Shown here in pieces: positions 9,144-17,525 of a stretch of DNA of 53,957 nucleotides. The notes beneath the pieces are model-generated. The model worked only from the letters and a program-made list of their open reading frames with translations. It was not told the origin of the DNA and searched no databases. How positions within the stretch are numbered: the first letter of the stretch is position 1; the number at the start of each line of letters is the position of its first letter. Origin of the DNA: Terriglobia bacterium (GTDB taxonomy: Bacteria > Acidobacteriota > Thermoanaerobaculia > Thermoanaerobaculales > Thermoanaerobaculaceae); the NCBI GenBank assembly GCA_020073245.1, contig JAIQFQ010000024.1, positions 1 to 53,957 of the forward strand. Direction: 5' to 3'. Made by a program: the position numbers and the translations under genes.

Positions 9144-9229
9144 TCTGGCTGGAGGTAGGCAGAACAGGCGGCTGGACCCGACAGGTTCGAGGCAGGCACA
9201 ATGACGTGCGGAACTTCTTCGAGGCGTGA

Positions 9230-9667
9230 ATGGCGCAACCGATGGAAAAGCGGATCGCTCAGTGGCGGGGCTCCTGGGTAGGTCTCGCGCTCGCGCTCGG
9301 GGTGCACGTGACCGATGAGGCGCTGACCGGCTTTCTTCCCGTCTACAACGCGGTGGTGGAGGGAATTCGGGCGAGGCACCCGTGGGTACCACTCCCCACC
9401 TTCACGTTTTCGGTCTGGCTGTGCGGTCTCGTGGTCGGAATCCTGGTCCTGCTGGCTCTCACGCCCCTCGTGTCGCGAGGGGCGCGCTGGATCCGCTTCG
9501 TATCGCTCATCCTGGGCGTGCTCATGAGCGGCAACGCGCTCGGTCATATGGGGGCGTCCCTGTACTGGGGCCGGCCGGCTCCGGGCGTCTACTCTGCGCC
9601 GTTCCTGCTGATCGCGTCCGTGGCACTGCTCGTCACGGCATCACGTGCTAACGTGAGGGCGCCGTAA
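9230..9667 (+). CDS. HXXEE-type small membrane protein
   Basis: 145 residues with four predicted membrane segments: about 16-35, 62-82, 88-108 and 120-138. The first contains HVTDE (H26, E30), matching the HXXEE-like pattern, and the third has GNALGHMGAS, where the family also carries a conserved Asn/His. Family function is unknown; the conserved His and acids in the membrane suggest metal or proton handling (inference). It starts at ATG 9230 with a weak upstream purine tract. It stands 87 bp upstream of the MerB homologue in the same direction, so co-transcription is possible. Confidence 0.7.
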   Translation: MAQPMEKRIAQWRGSWVGLALALGVHVTDEALTGFLPVYNAVVEGIRARHPWVPLPTFTFSVWLCGLVVGILVLLALTPLVSRGARWIRFVSLILGVLMSGNALGHMGASLYWGRPAPGVYSAPFLLIASVALLVTASRANVRAP

Positions 9668-9754
9668 CGCGGCGATCTGCGAGCGGATGACGCCGACGAG
9701 GTCTCTCGAGATCCAGGCATCGCGGCTCATCCACGCTGGCAGAACGCGGGAACG

Positions 9755-10453
9755 GTGGACGGATGGGAGGAGAGTACGGAACTTGATACCCGGGTAAAGC
9801 TCGCCGTCTACCGACACTTCGCGGAGACGGGGCGCAGACCCTCACCTCGCGAGGTGGCCGAGCGTGTCGGCGCGGATCCCACAAACGTACTCGACGCCTA
9901 CGGGAGGCTTCGTGCTCAGAGGTTGCTCGTCCTCGAGGCCGACGGATCGTCGGTCCGCATGGCGTCTCCGTTTTCGGGAGTGCCGACGCAACATGTGGTG
10001 GAAGCGGCCGGAATCCGCTACTACGCAAACTGCGCGTGGGACGCGCTTGGAGTGCCTGCGGCGCTCCACAAGCCAGGTGTGGTTCACTCTCGCTGCGAGC
10101 AATCCGGCGAGCCGCTCCACCTCGAGGTGGGTCTGGAAGGACCCGCGCCCTCGGATTGGCTCTTCCACTGCCTCGTCCCGGCGGCGAAATGGTGGGACAA
10201 CATCGTCTTCACCTGAAACAACATGCTCTTCTTCCGGTCGGAAGAACTTGTTCGAGGGTGGTGCGCCGCACACGGAGTCCCCATGCGACCGCTCGTGACG
10301 ATCGACCAGCTGTGGACGCTCGCGACAACGTGGTATTCGACTCGGCTGGAGGAGAATTCTCGGCGGCCCCAGCCGGACGAGATGCGCGGGATCTTTGCCG
10401 GCCTGGGACTCGAGGGCGACTTCTGGGACCCACGCTCGGATAGCTTCGGGTAG
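9755..10453 (+). CDS. merB: Organomercurial lyase (MerB) homologue, predicted selenoprotein with TGA-encoded Sec154
   Basis: Read through TGA 10214-10216, the frame gives 232 residues. The N-terminal winged helix (about 12-70) is followed by the MerB catalytic domain: YANCAWDALGVPAAL (C93 and D96 match MerB Cys96 and Asp99), VHSRCEQSG (C114 matches Cys117), and VFT-[TGA]-NNMLFFRSEE. Here the TGA falls exactly where MerB has Cys159 (FCCHVHFF), the second thiol that binds Hg and cleaves the C-Hg bond. The same frame continues with family-like sequence to TAG 10453. A SECIS-type hairpin follows the TGA at once. Start GTG 9755 is provisional. No merR/merA/merT genes are nearby, so an Hg substrate is not proven. 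A plain nonsense mutation is the alternative, but exact position, intact downstream frame and hairpin argue against it. Confidence 0.85.
10217..10252 (+). promoter_or_regulatory. Bacterial SECIS-type hairpin for Sec insertion
   Basis: Immediately after TGA 10214-10216 the mRNA folds as AACAA (10217-10221) / TTGTT (10248-10252), an internal loop, then a perfect 7-bp stem TTCTTCC (10229-10235) / GGAAGAA (10240-10246) closed by the loop GGTC (10236-10239). The loop G lies 20-21 nt past the TGA, within the spacing known for bacterial SECIS elements. GGUC matches the SelB-contacting loop of E. coli fdhF (known for the family). It is also coding sequence, which constrains both. Confidence 0.82.
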
Positions 10454-10685
10454 TCTGCGACCGTTCACGCGCCCGCAGCCGAAGCGGTCACGGGTCTGGC
10501 GTCCGCAAACGACAACGATCCACCATCGAAGGCAGGGCCTGGCCGTGAGGCGTGTAGCCGCGCCGCCGCCGTTGGGCCTTTCGCAATGCGCGCGAGCCGG
10601 TCACACCGGAGCATACCCGGAGGGTACGTGAGGATGCGAACCGGCGAGCGCAACGCAGCCGGAGGTCCGACGCCGGCGGCGCCTA

Positions 10686-12233
10686 TCAGGAGCTGCGGCC
10701 GCGGTCCACGGCTCGCCAGGCGAAGTAGACCGGGATGCCGGTCAGCACGATGGCAAGGCCGGGCCACGTGGTCTGGGTCTTGTAGAGGATCAGCACGACC
10801 GAGATCAGCGCCGCGACCACGATGTACAGCGCCGGGATCACGGGGTACCCGAACGCGCGGTACGGGCGCTCGACGTCGGGACGCGCACGGCGCAGCACGA
10901 ACAGCGCGGCGATCGTAAGGATGTAGAAGAGCAGGACCGAGAAGACGACATAGTCGAGGAGGTTCGAGTAGACGTTGCCGTACTGCGGGGCCCCGGCCGC
11001 GTCGCGCGCGAGGCTACCGGCCGCATCCCGCAACCGCGTCCTCGGGAGCACCAGCAGCGAAGCCCAGACGCACTGGAGGACCAGACCGACGGCCGGCACG
11101 TGATTCCGGTTCAACCGCCCGGTCGCGCGGAAGAACAACCCGTCTTTGGCCATGGCCCAGTAGACCCTGGCGCCGGCCAGGATCAGGCCGTTGTTGCATC
11201 CGAACGTCGAGATCACGATGGCGACGGCCATGATCACGGCACCCGCACCGCCGAAGATCGTCTGCAGCGCGGCGGTCGCGACGCGGTCGTCGGGCGCGTG
11301 CTGGATCGCCTCGATCGGCAGCGTCAGCACGTATGCCAGGTTGGCCAGCACGTACAGCGTCACCACGATGCCGGTCCCCGCGGCCATCGAGAGCGCCACG
11401 GTGCGCCTCGGGTCCTTCACCTCACCCGCCGCGAAGGTGATGTTGTTCCAGGCGTCGGACGAGAAGAGCGAGCCGACCTGCGCGACGCACAGGGCGACCA
11501 CCAGGCCAAACAGTCCGGACGCCGCGGTGACGACCGGGACGAACCCGAAGTCCGGCACGATGGACGCGACGCTGTGGGGCGTCCACGCGGCCGCGAAGTT
11601 GGCGCGGATCGCTCCGGTGTTCGAGCCCAGCGCGACCCCGATCACGATGAGGGCAAGCACCGCGAGCGTCTTCGTCGAGGTGAAGACGTTCTGGATCCAC
11701 TTGGCAAGCGCCAGGCCGCGAGTGTTGGTCCACGTGAGCAGCACCAGCATGAGGACGCCCACGAGCTGTTGCGTCGAAAGGCTCACCGCATAGCTGGCGG
11801 AGACGTCCACCGGGGGAACGATCCAGTTCGTGGGCGAGATGGCCGGGACCAGAACGCCCAGGTACCGGGAGAACGCCACGGCGACCGCCGCGATGGTCCC
11901 GGTCTGGATCACGAGGAACAGCGTCCAGCCGTACAGGAAACCCCAGAACGGCGAGTACGCCTCGCGCAGGAAGACGTACTGGCCGCCGGCCTCCGGCATC
12001 ATCGCGGCGAGCTCGCCGTACGACAGCGCCGCGACGACCGTCAGCAGGCCACTCGCCACCCAGACCACGAGCAGCCAGCCAGCCGAGCCGACCTGCCGGG
12101 CGATGTCGGCCGACACGATGAACACGCCGGAGCCGATCATCGACCCGGCCACGACCATCGTCGCGTCCCAGACACCCAGCCCGCGGACGAAACCGGACGA
12201 CGTTGCCTGCGAGGAAGCAGCCTTCTCCACCAC
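10686..12233 (-). CDS. APC-family amino acid permease
   Basis: 515 residues with 12 or more hydrophobic helices. The N-terminus has the APC signature VVAGSMIGSGVFIVSADIA (unwound TM1 substrate site GSGVF), and YGELAAMMPEAGGQYVFLREAY covers TM2. The family imports amino acids by proton symport or exchange. The C-terminal helices (FVLRRARPDVERPYRAFGYPVIPALY) match the LAT/YfnA-type branch. The start is GTG 12233 with a weak G-rich stretch upstream; no better start is in frame. The nearest upstream gene (subtilase, same strand) ends 145 bp away. A role in taking up amino acids released by the secreted protease is possible but inferred from neighbourhood only. Confidence 0.9.
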   Translation of the reverse strand: MVEKAASSQATSSGFVRGLGVWDATMVVAGSMIGSGVFIVSADIARQVGSAGWLLVVWVASGLLTVVAALSYGELAAMMPEAGGQYVFLREAYSPFWGFLYGWTLFLVIQTGTIAAVAVAFSRYLGVLVPAISPTNWIVPPVDVSASYAVSLSTQQLVGVLMLVLLTWTNTRGLALAKWIQNVFTSTKTLAVLALIVIGVALGSNTGAIRANFAAAWTPHSVASIVPDFGFVPVVTAASGLFGLVVALCVAQVGSLFSSDAWNNITFAAGEVKDPRRTVALSMAAGTGIVVTLYVLANLAYVLTLPIEAIQHAPDDRVATAALQTIFGGAGAVIMAVAIVISTFGCNNGLILAGARVYWAMAKDGLFFRATGRLNRNHVPAVGLVLQCVWASLLVLPRTRLRDAAGSLARDAAGAPQYGNVYSNLLDYVVFSVLLFYILTIAALFVLRRARPDVERPYRAFGYPVIPALYIVVAALISVVLILYKTQTTWPGLAIVLTGIPVYFAWRAVDRGRSS

Positions 12234-12377
12234 GGCACCCCCGGCTGCGCGTGTGCCACGAACGTACAGCGCCTGAGCCTCGAGACATCGTATCGGGCAC
12301 GCGAGGAGCGCGTCAACCGCGGCCGAGGCGCCCGTCCGGAGCGACGACCGAGTCCCCCCGGCGCCCGGCCTTCTCGG

Positions 12378-15300
12378 TCAGCGGCGCTTCAGCAAGCGGC
12401 GGGGCTCACGTGGGTCCGGCGCGAGTACCTCGGCGTGGGTACCGGCGACGTTGTGGTAGTGGAGCAGCAGCACGCCTAGCGCCTGGTCGTTCGCGTAGTC
12501 GACTGGGCTCACGGCCACCTGGATTGTTTGCCCTGGAATGTCGGTGAGCAGCGGCGGCAACGATGCCGACCCCGGGTATGCGGTACCCGGGAACGACAGC
12601 CCGGGGTGCGACAGGTCGAAGGAGTGGACGACCCTGGGGGCAGCCCAGTTGTTGAGGTAGTAGGTCAGCTCGGTGTTGCCCGGGGAGAGTCCGAGCGCGG
12701 CAACCGGCACTGGGAGCATGACCACGTCGGTGTTGAACGGCACGGTGTCGCGGACCCCCGCGGTCACCCCGTTGACCGTTTGCACGCTGCTGCACTCGAT
12801 GGTATTGAGGTTGCAGAGGGTCACCACGTAGACGTCGTCCCCGATGTTGAAGTCCTGCATGAAGAGCTCGAAGTCGTCCGCGGTGTCGCCGTTGACGGAG
12901 ATCCGGATGTCGAAGGGCTCCTCGATCGGGCTCGTCCACGGCGTGGTCGCGGCGATGCCAAAGTAGAGCGTCGCGTCGGCGAGCCCCTTCCCCAGCGCGG
13001 CCTGTGCCTGGAGATCGCTCGCCACCCCGAAGTAGCGCACCGCCGCGGCGGGGTCGAAGTTTGCCTCCTGCAGCTCGAACGCGCTGACGAGGGACACCTC
13101 ATCGAGGGGGAACGACGTTCCCGTCGCGACGTCCTGACCTGCCAGGTGAAGCGTCAGGCTCCCTGGCGCGGCCGGCATGCGAAAGCTCTGCTCGACGGTG
13201 GTCATCGAGGAGGCAGGGCGCACCGCGGCGTACAGCGGCACTCGCAGCGTCGGGCCCGAGCCGCCGCTCAGCGTCACGTAGCCGGCCTCCTCGGACAGCC
13301 AGGCACGGGTCTGGCTCTCGCTCGTCTCGGCGAGCGAGGGGTCGTGCGTGTGCTTCATCTGCGCTGCCTCCGCGGCGAGCCGCACATCGAAAGTCGTCGA
13401 GCCGCCCGACGGCACTGATACGGAGCTTCCCCCGGGGAACGACACGCTCACGCCGGGGATCGCGTCCACCTCCTGGTAGCCGAGTGAGTACGTGAGGTTG
13501 CCCGACGACTTGTTGACCAGCTTGACGCTTGCGACGAGGGTCGCCGCGTCGACAACTTCCAAAGCGCCGAACGAGACGCTCACCGCGCCCGGGAGGTCGG
13601 CGTTGTAGGCGACCGCCGGCGCGGTCGCCGCGGCCGCCACGTCCACGCGCCCCGCCCCGACCCGCCCCGGCCCGACCATCGGCAGTGTGTGGCCCGGGTT
13701 GAGGAAGACGTCGTGGTCGGCAGTGTTCATGACGAGCGCCTTCAGCTCCTCGACGGTCCAGGTGGGGTGGATCTGCTTGAGCAGCGCCATCGCCCCCGAG
13801 ACGTGCGGCGTCGCCATCGAGGTGCCGTCGGCGTAGAACCCTCCGGTGCCGGTCCCGACCGCCGCCGAGAAGATCTGCAGTCCAGGCGCGGCGATGTCGG
13901 GCTTGAGCGCGAAGTCCGGGAGGCGCGGTCCTCGCGATGAGAAGCTCGCGATCTGATCGGCCGCGCTGACCCGGTAGATGTTGCCGTTGACGCCGGGCGA
14001 GGGGAGGTCAGCCTTGAGCGACTGGCCGTCGTTCTGGGAGATGAACACCGAGGGGACCGTGATCGTCGTCTTCGAGCCGTCGTCCGACATGATCACCCGT
14101 ACCGTGGAGTCTCGGTTGTTGTCCACGATCACGCCCGCCGCGCCGGCTGCCTGCGCGGCGGCAACCTTCCACACGAACGTGCACGTCGAGCCGTCCGGCT
14201 TGGTCCCACCGCGATCGATGAGGGCGATCTTGCCGCCAATCGCCGAACCGTTTGTCAGCGGGCCGCACGCATCAGCCGGGCTGGTCTGGACGAGGTCGCC
14301 CGCAAGGCCGGCCGCAGGTAGCGGCGGACCGAAACCCGCCGGGGTCGCCTGGATGTCGGAGCCGAATCCCGACGGCGAGGCCACGTGGAAGAAGTAGTCC
14401 GAGGCCCCCGGGTCACCCGCGGCCGCCACCGAGATGGCGCGATCCGCGGCGGCAGGGTCGCCCGTGATGAAGAACCCGTCGCCGTCGTTCCCCGCAGCCG
14501 CGACGACGATGACGCCGGCGGATGCCGCATTGTTGCTCGCCACCTCGTCGGGGTCGTCGGGCGAGCCGAAGCTCGCGCCCAGCGACATGCTTATCACGTC
14601 GAGGTGGTCCGCGAAGTTGCCGTCCTGGTTGGGGTCGAGAGCCCACTCGATCGCCGGGACCACCATTTCGGTCGAGCCTTGACACCCGAAGATCCGCAGG
14701 GCGTAGAGCTGGGCGCCGGGGGCGACCCCGGGGCCGATCTTCAGCGTGCCGAAAGGGGTCGAGGTGTTCCAGGGACCCGCATAGGTCGTGCCGGCCGCGG
14801 TGACGCCGTACCCCGCGAGCGTCCCGGCCACGTGGGTTCCGTGGCCGTTGGTGGCGCAGTCCATGGGGTCGGGGTCCGGTTGTGGCGTGTTCGCGCTCGC
14901 GTCCAGGCTCAAGGGGTCGTAGTTGTCGCCGACGAAGTCCCAGCCCCCCACCACCTTGGCCGTGCGCGGCCAGTTAGGGGCGACGTAGATCCCGTCGGTG
15001 CGGTAGTTGCCCGAGCCGCCGAAATCCGCATGGAGGTAGTCGATCCCCGTGTCGATGAGCCCGACCTTCACCCCGGTCCCGGTTGCGGTGTGCCCGGCGC
15101 CGGCCCACACCTGTGGTGCGCCGATGAACGGTACGCTCGTGGAATTCGTGGTGTGCTTCGGGATGAGGGGGTGGACCCCCTTCACGCCGGGGAGCGCCCG
15201 CAGCGCCTCGAGCTTGTCCGCGTCCACCACGGCCGCCACGCCGTTGTAGACGCGTTGGGCGCGGTACAGGACCGACGCGGCAAACTGCGGGCCCGCGAGC

Positions 15301-15584
15301 GCATCCACGACGACCTGCTGCGCCTGCTGAAGACGCGCGATGTGTGCCTGAACGACGGCAGTCGCTCCGGCACTCACGCCTGCCGCGAGCGCGCTCGCGG
15401 TCATCCGACTCTGGTAGACCTCGACGGCCGGCGGATCGGAGAGCTCCACCATCACCGCGACGCGACCGTCCGCGTGGACCGCATAACCTTGAGCCGCGAG
15501 CCGTTGGCTGTCCACCGCCCAGGCCGACGCGGCCACCGCCAGGATCCCGACGCCAAGCACAGCCCGTCTCCAGTTCGTCTTCAT
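12378..15584 (-). CDS. Secreted subtilisin-family (S8) protease with PA-domain insert
   Basis: 1068 residues from ATG 15584; the frame runs on to 15857, but only this start gives a signal peptide (RRAVLGVGILAVAASAWA). An I9-like propeptide spans about 35-145. The catalytic triad is visible: D178 in VGLIDTGID, H248 in NGHGTHVAG, S589 in DGTSMATPHVSG. A protease-associated (PA) insert lies near 425-540 (GGKIALIDRGG, AAGVIVDNN). The C-terminal 400 residues are beta-rich, probably Fn3-like and jelly-roll modules. The layout resembles vpr/lactocepin-type subtilases that digest extracellular protein. The GGGGACC upstream is an acceptable ribosome site. Divergent from the 15834 gene across 249 bp. 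Confidence 0.92.
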   Translation of the reverse strand: MKTNWRRAVLGVGILAVAASAWAVDSQRLAAQGYAVHADGRVAVMVELSDPPAVEVYQSRMTASALAAGVSAGATAVVQAHIARLQQAQQVVVDALAGPQFAASVLYRAQRVYNGVAAVVDADKLEALRALPGVKGVHPLIPKHTTNSTSVPFIGAPQVWAGAGHTATGTGVKVGLIDTGIDYLHADFGGSGNYRTDGIYVAPNWPRTAKVVGGWDFVGDNYDPLSLDASANTPQPDPDPMDCATNGHGTHVAGTLAGYGVTAAGTTYAGPWNTSTPFGTLKIGPGVAPGAQLYALRIFGCQGSTEMVVPAIEWALDPNQDGNFADHLDVISMSLGASFGSPDDPDEVASNNAASAGVIVVAAAGNDGDGFFITGDPAAADRAISVAAAGDPGASDYFFHVASPSGFGSDIQATPAGFGPPLPAAGLAGDLVQTSPADACGPLTNGSAIGGKIALIDRGGTKPDGSTCTFVWKVAAAQAAGAAGVIVDNNRDSTVRVIMSDDGSKTTITVPSVFISQNDGQSLKADLPSPGVNGNIYRVSAADQIASFSSRGPRLPDFALKPDIAAPGLQIFSAAVGTGTGGFYADGTSMATPHVSGAMALLKQIHPTWTVEELKALVMNTADHDVFLNPGHTLPMVGPGRVGAGRVDVAAAATAPAVAYNADLPGAVSVSFGALEVVDAATLVASVKLVNKSSGNLTYSLGYQEVDAIPGVSVSFPGGSSVSVPSGGSTTFDVRLAAEAAQMKHTHDPSLAETSESQTRAWLSEEAGYVTLSGGSGPTLRVPLYAAVRPASSMTTVEQSFRMPAAPGSLTLHLAGQDVATGTSFPLDEVSLVSAFELQEANFDPAAAVRYFGVASDLQAQAALGKGLADATLYFGIAATTPWTSPIEEPFDIRISVNGDTADDFELFMQDFNIGDDVYVVTLCNLNTIECSSVQTVNGVTAGVRDTVPFNTDVVMLPVPVAALGLSPGNTELTYYLNNWAAPRVVHSFDLSHPGLSFPGTAYPGSASLPPLLTDIPGQTIQVAVSPVDYANDQALGVLLLHYHNVAGTHAEVLAPDPREPRRLLKRR

Positions 15585-15833
15585 TCCGGTCCCCACCGCG
15601 CCCTCTCGACTCACAACCCGACAACCGCCCGACGCCGGGCCGTGTTCCGCAAAGCGTTGTGCCGGATGATGAGTCCGGATATGTGGAGCGCACGCACCAG
15701 CCCGCTCGAGCGAGGCCAGGTCCGCCGATCCCAGGTCGGAATTTGTCATAGGTCTCAGGACACAACCGAAGATTGCGAGCGCTCTTGACCGGACAGGCCC
15801 GGACAGCCTAGCGTATGTATGGGGGGGCGAGCG

Positions 15834-16385
15834 ATGAAACGACCGCGGGCCTGGCACGCGCTTCTGCTCCTGCCGCTGGCAGGCGTGGCGGTGTGGCTCG
15901 TCGAACGCGGCCGGACGGTCCGTGACGACCCCACGGCGGTCCTCGCGGCGCTGCGGGCCGCGTCCGGACCCGCGTTGCCGGAGGCCGGCGCTGCCGGCGC
16001 CACAGCCCGGTCCGAGCCCTCCACCTACACCCGCGACACGTTGTACGAGTACATCGACGGGGCCGCCGAGGCGTACCTGGCTCGCGGGTTCGATCGTTGT
16101 GTGGTGGCCACGTACACGTTTGCGTCCGAGACGACCGAAGCCCTCGACGTGACGGCCGAGGTGTACCGGTTCGCGCCACCCGGCGGAGCCCGCGAGCAGA
16201 TGGAGGCCGAGCGGCCGTCCAAAGCGGCGCCCGTGCCCGGCATGCCCGACGCCTTCGCCGACGCCACGACGCTCGTCTCCACACGTGGGGGCGATTACCT
16301 CAAGCTCACGGCACTGGGAGCGGGCGATGCACCGCCGAAGGCGCTCGCTTCGGTTGCATCGGCCTGGCTGAAAGGGCGGCCGTGA
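15834..16385 (+). CDS. DUF6599-like exported protein
   Basis: 183 residues. The N-terminus is a signal or anchor (AWHALLLLPLAGVAVWLV). The core has TLYEYIDGAAEAYLARGF followed by beta-rich sequence with EVYRF, the signature I associate with DUF6599. Its function is unknown; in other Acidobacteriota such proteins accompany DUF362 and iron-sulfur genes (from memory, not checked). Start ATG 15834 is used because GGGGGGCGAGCG lies just upstream; an ATG at 15819 is in frame. Its TGA overlaps the GTG start of the DUF362 gene (GTGA), so the two are translationally coupled. First gene of the 15.8-23.1 kb set. Confidence 0.75.
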   Translation: MKRPRAWHALLLLPLAGVAVWLVERGRTVRDDPTAVLAALRAASGPALPEAGAAGATARSEPSTYTRDTLYEYIDGAAEAYLARGFDRCVVATYTFASETTEALDVTAEVYRFAPPGGAREQMEAERPSKAAPVPGMPDAFADATTLVSTRGGDYLKLTALGAGDAPPKALASVASAWLKGRP

Positions 16386-17347
16386 GCGACCCCTCCGCGT
16401 TGATGGTCACACGGCGCGAGGCGTTGCTCCGCCTCACGTCGACAGCGGTCGCGGCCGCGGCCGTAGGCACCGGCATCGCGGTGTTCCATGACCGCCGGAC
16501 GGTATCGGCAAGCGCCGCAACGATCCCCGACTGGCGCGTCCCCCTGCCGGGCGCCGGTTCGGCGGCGGCGGCACGCGGCGGGGAGCCGACTGCTAACGTC
16601 CGGCGCGCGGTCGCCGCGATGGGCGGGATGGACCGCTTCATCCGCAAGGGCGATACCGTGCTCGTCAAGCCGAACGTCGGATGGGACCGCCTTCCGGAGC
16701 AGGCCGCCAACACCGATCCGCAGGTCGTGGCCGAGATCGTCAGGCTGTGCCGGGCCGCGGGCGCACGTCGGGTCGTTGTCACCGATATCTCCTGCAACGA
16801 CCCGCGTCGCTGCTTCGCGCGGTCCGGTATCGAGGCGGCGGCAACCGCGGCCGGCGCCGAGGTCATCGAAGCCCGTCGCCTGCGCCTGCTGGCGGCCGCC
16901 CTGCCAGGCCTCTCGGCGGGGCTCGAGGTCATCGAGGAGCTGCTCCGCGCCGACCGCGTCATCAACGTCCCGGTGGTCAAGCACCACAGCTTGTCGCACG
17001 TGACGCTCGGCATGAAGAACTGGTTGGGCGTCCTGGGCAAGGGACGCAACCGGCTGCACCAGGACATCAACCGGGCGCTGGCGGAGCTCGGCGCAACGTT
17101 CCGGCCGACACTCACCGTGGTGGACGCGACCCGCGTGCTCGCAGCCAACGGGCCCGTCGGAGGAAGTCTGGCGGACGTGCTGCCGGTAGGCGCCGTCCTC
17201 GCCGCGACCGACCCGGTGCTGGCCGACGCCTGGGGCGCGTCGCTCCTCGGCCACAAACCTGCCGATCTCGGGTTCATTGCGGAAGCCGAGCGCCGTGGGG
17301 TTGGTCGCGCTGACGTCAGGCTCGTCAAGGAACTGGGGATGGCATGA
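16382..17347 (+). CDS. DUF362 protein with Tat-type signal (first copy)
   Basis: 321 residues from the coupled GTG 16382 (ATG 16403 is the alternative). The N-terminus has TRREALLRLTSTAVAAAAVG, a twin-arginine plus hydrophobic stretch suited to Tat export of a folded, cofactor-bearing protein. The DUF362 core is clear: VLVKPNVGWD, VVVTDISCNDPRRCF, NVPVVKHHSLSHVTLGMKNWLG and DATRVLAANGP. The family is uncharacterised and usually found beside ferredoxin-type proteins. Neighbours are DUF6599 and an iron-sulfur membrane protein. A second DUF362 at 20959 is clearly divergent in sequence. Export is predicted, the reaction unknown. Confidence 0.85.
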   Translation: MSDPSALMVTRREALLRLTSTAVAAAAVGTGIAVFHDRRTVSASAATIPDWRVPLPGAGSAAAARGGEPTANVRRAVAAMGGMDRFIRKGDTVLVKPNVGWDRLPEQAANTDPQVVAEIVRLCRAAGARRVVVTDISCNDPRRCFARSGIEAAATAAGAEVIEARRLRLLAAALPGLSAGLEVIEELLRADRVINVPVVKHHSLSHVTLGMKNWLGVLGKGRNRLHQDINRALAELGATFRPTLTVVDATRVLAANGPVGGSLADVLPVGAVLAATDPVLADAWGASLLGHKPADLGFIAEAERRGVGRADVRLVKELGMA

Positions 17348-17349
17348 AG

Positions 17350-17524
17350 AGGGGGGTCCGGGGTCAGGGATCAGGGGTCAGGGGCCAGGGGTCAGGGATC
17401 AGGGCCTCCCACCCCGGCTCGGCCGGCCGCCAGCAGTGTGGCTCGTGCCCCACCCTGCCCTCCGGTCACCGACCATGCCCTTCTCGTTGTCACCGACCCC
17501 TGACCCCTGACCCCGGACCCCTGC
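17350..17524. repeat. Intra-operon inverted GGGGTCA-type repeat
   Basis: Left arm (about 17350-17404) is built of GGGGTCAGGG(A/G)TCA units; the right arm (about 17491-17524) is its inverse, CCCCTGACCCCTGACCCC. The outermost 30 bases pair almost fully, with about 85 bases between. It separates the DUF362 stop from the NapH-like start and ends one base before that ATG, so no normal ribosome site is present there. Confidence 0.8.
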
Positions 17525-17525
17525 C

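Noticed and set aside
9755..10216. MerB homologue as a pseudogene truncated by a nonsense mutation
   Set aside because: The stop replaces one specific catalytic cysteine, the same frame continues with family-like sequence to a normal end, and a SECIS-type hairpin follows directly. Genomic evidence for Sec machinery is still needed.
14385..15788. 467-residue open frame on the plus strand opposite the subtilase
   Set aside because: The subtilase frame has a complete catalytic triad and signal peptide; this frame has neither motifs nor a ribosome site.
17350..17404. GGGGTCAGGG units as a CRISPR-like or tandem repeat array
   Set aside because: Units are 7 to 14 bases with no unique spacers, and the matching inverse arm explains them as an inverted repeat.
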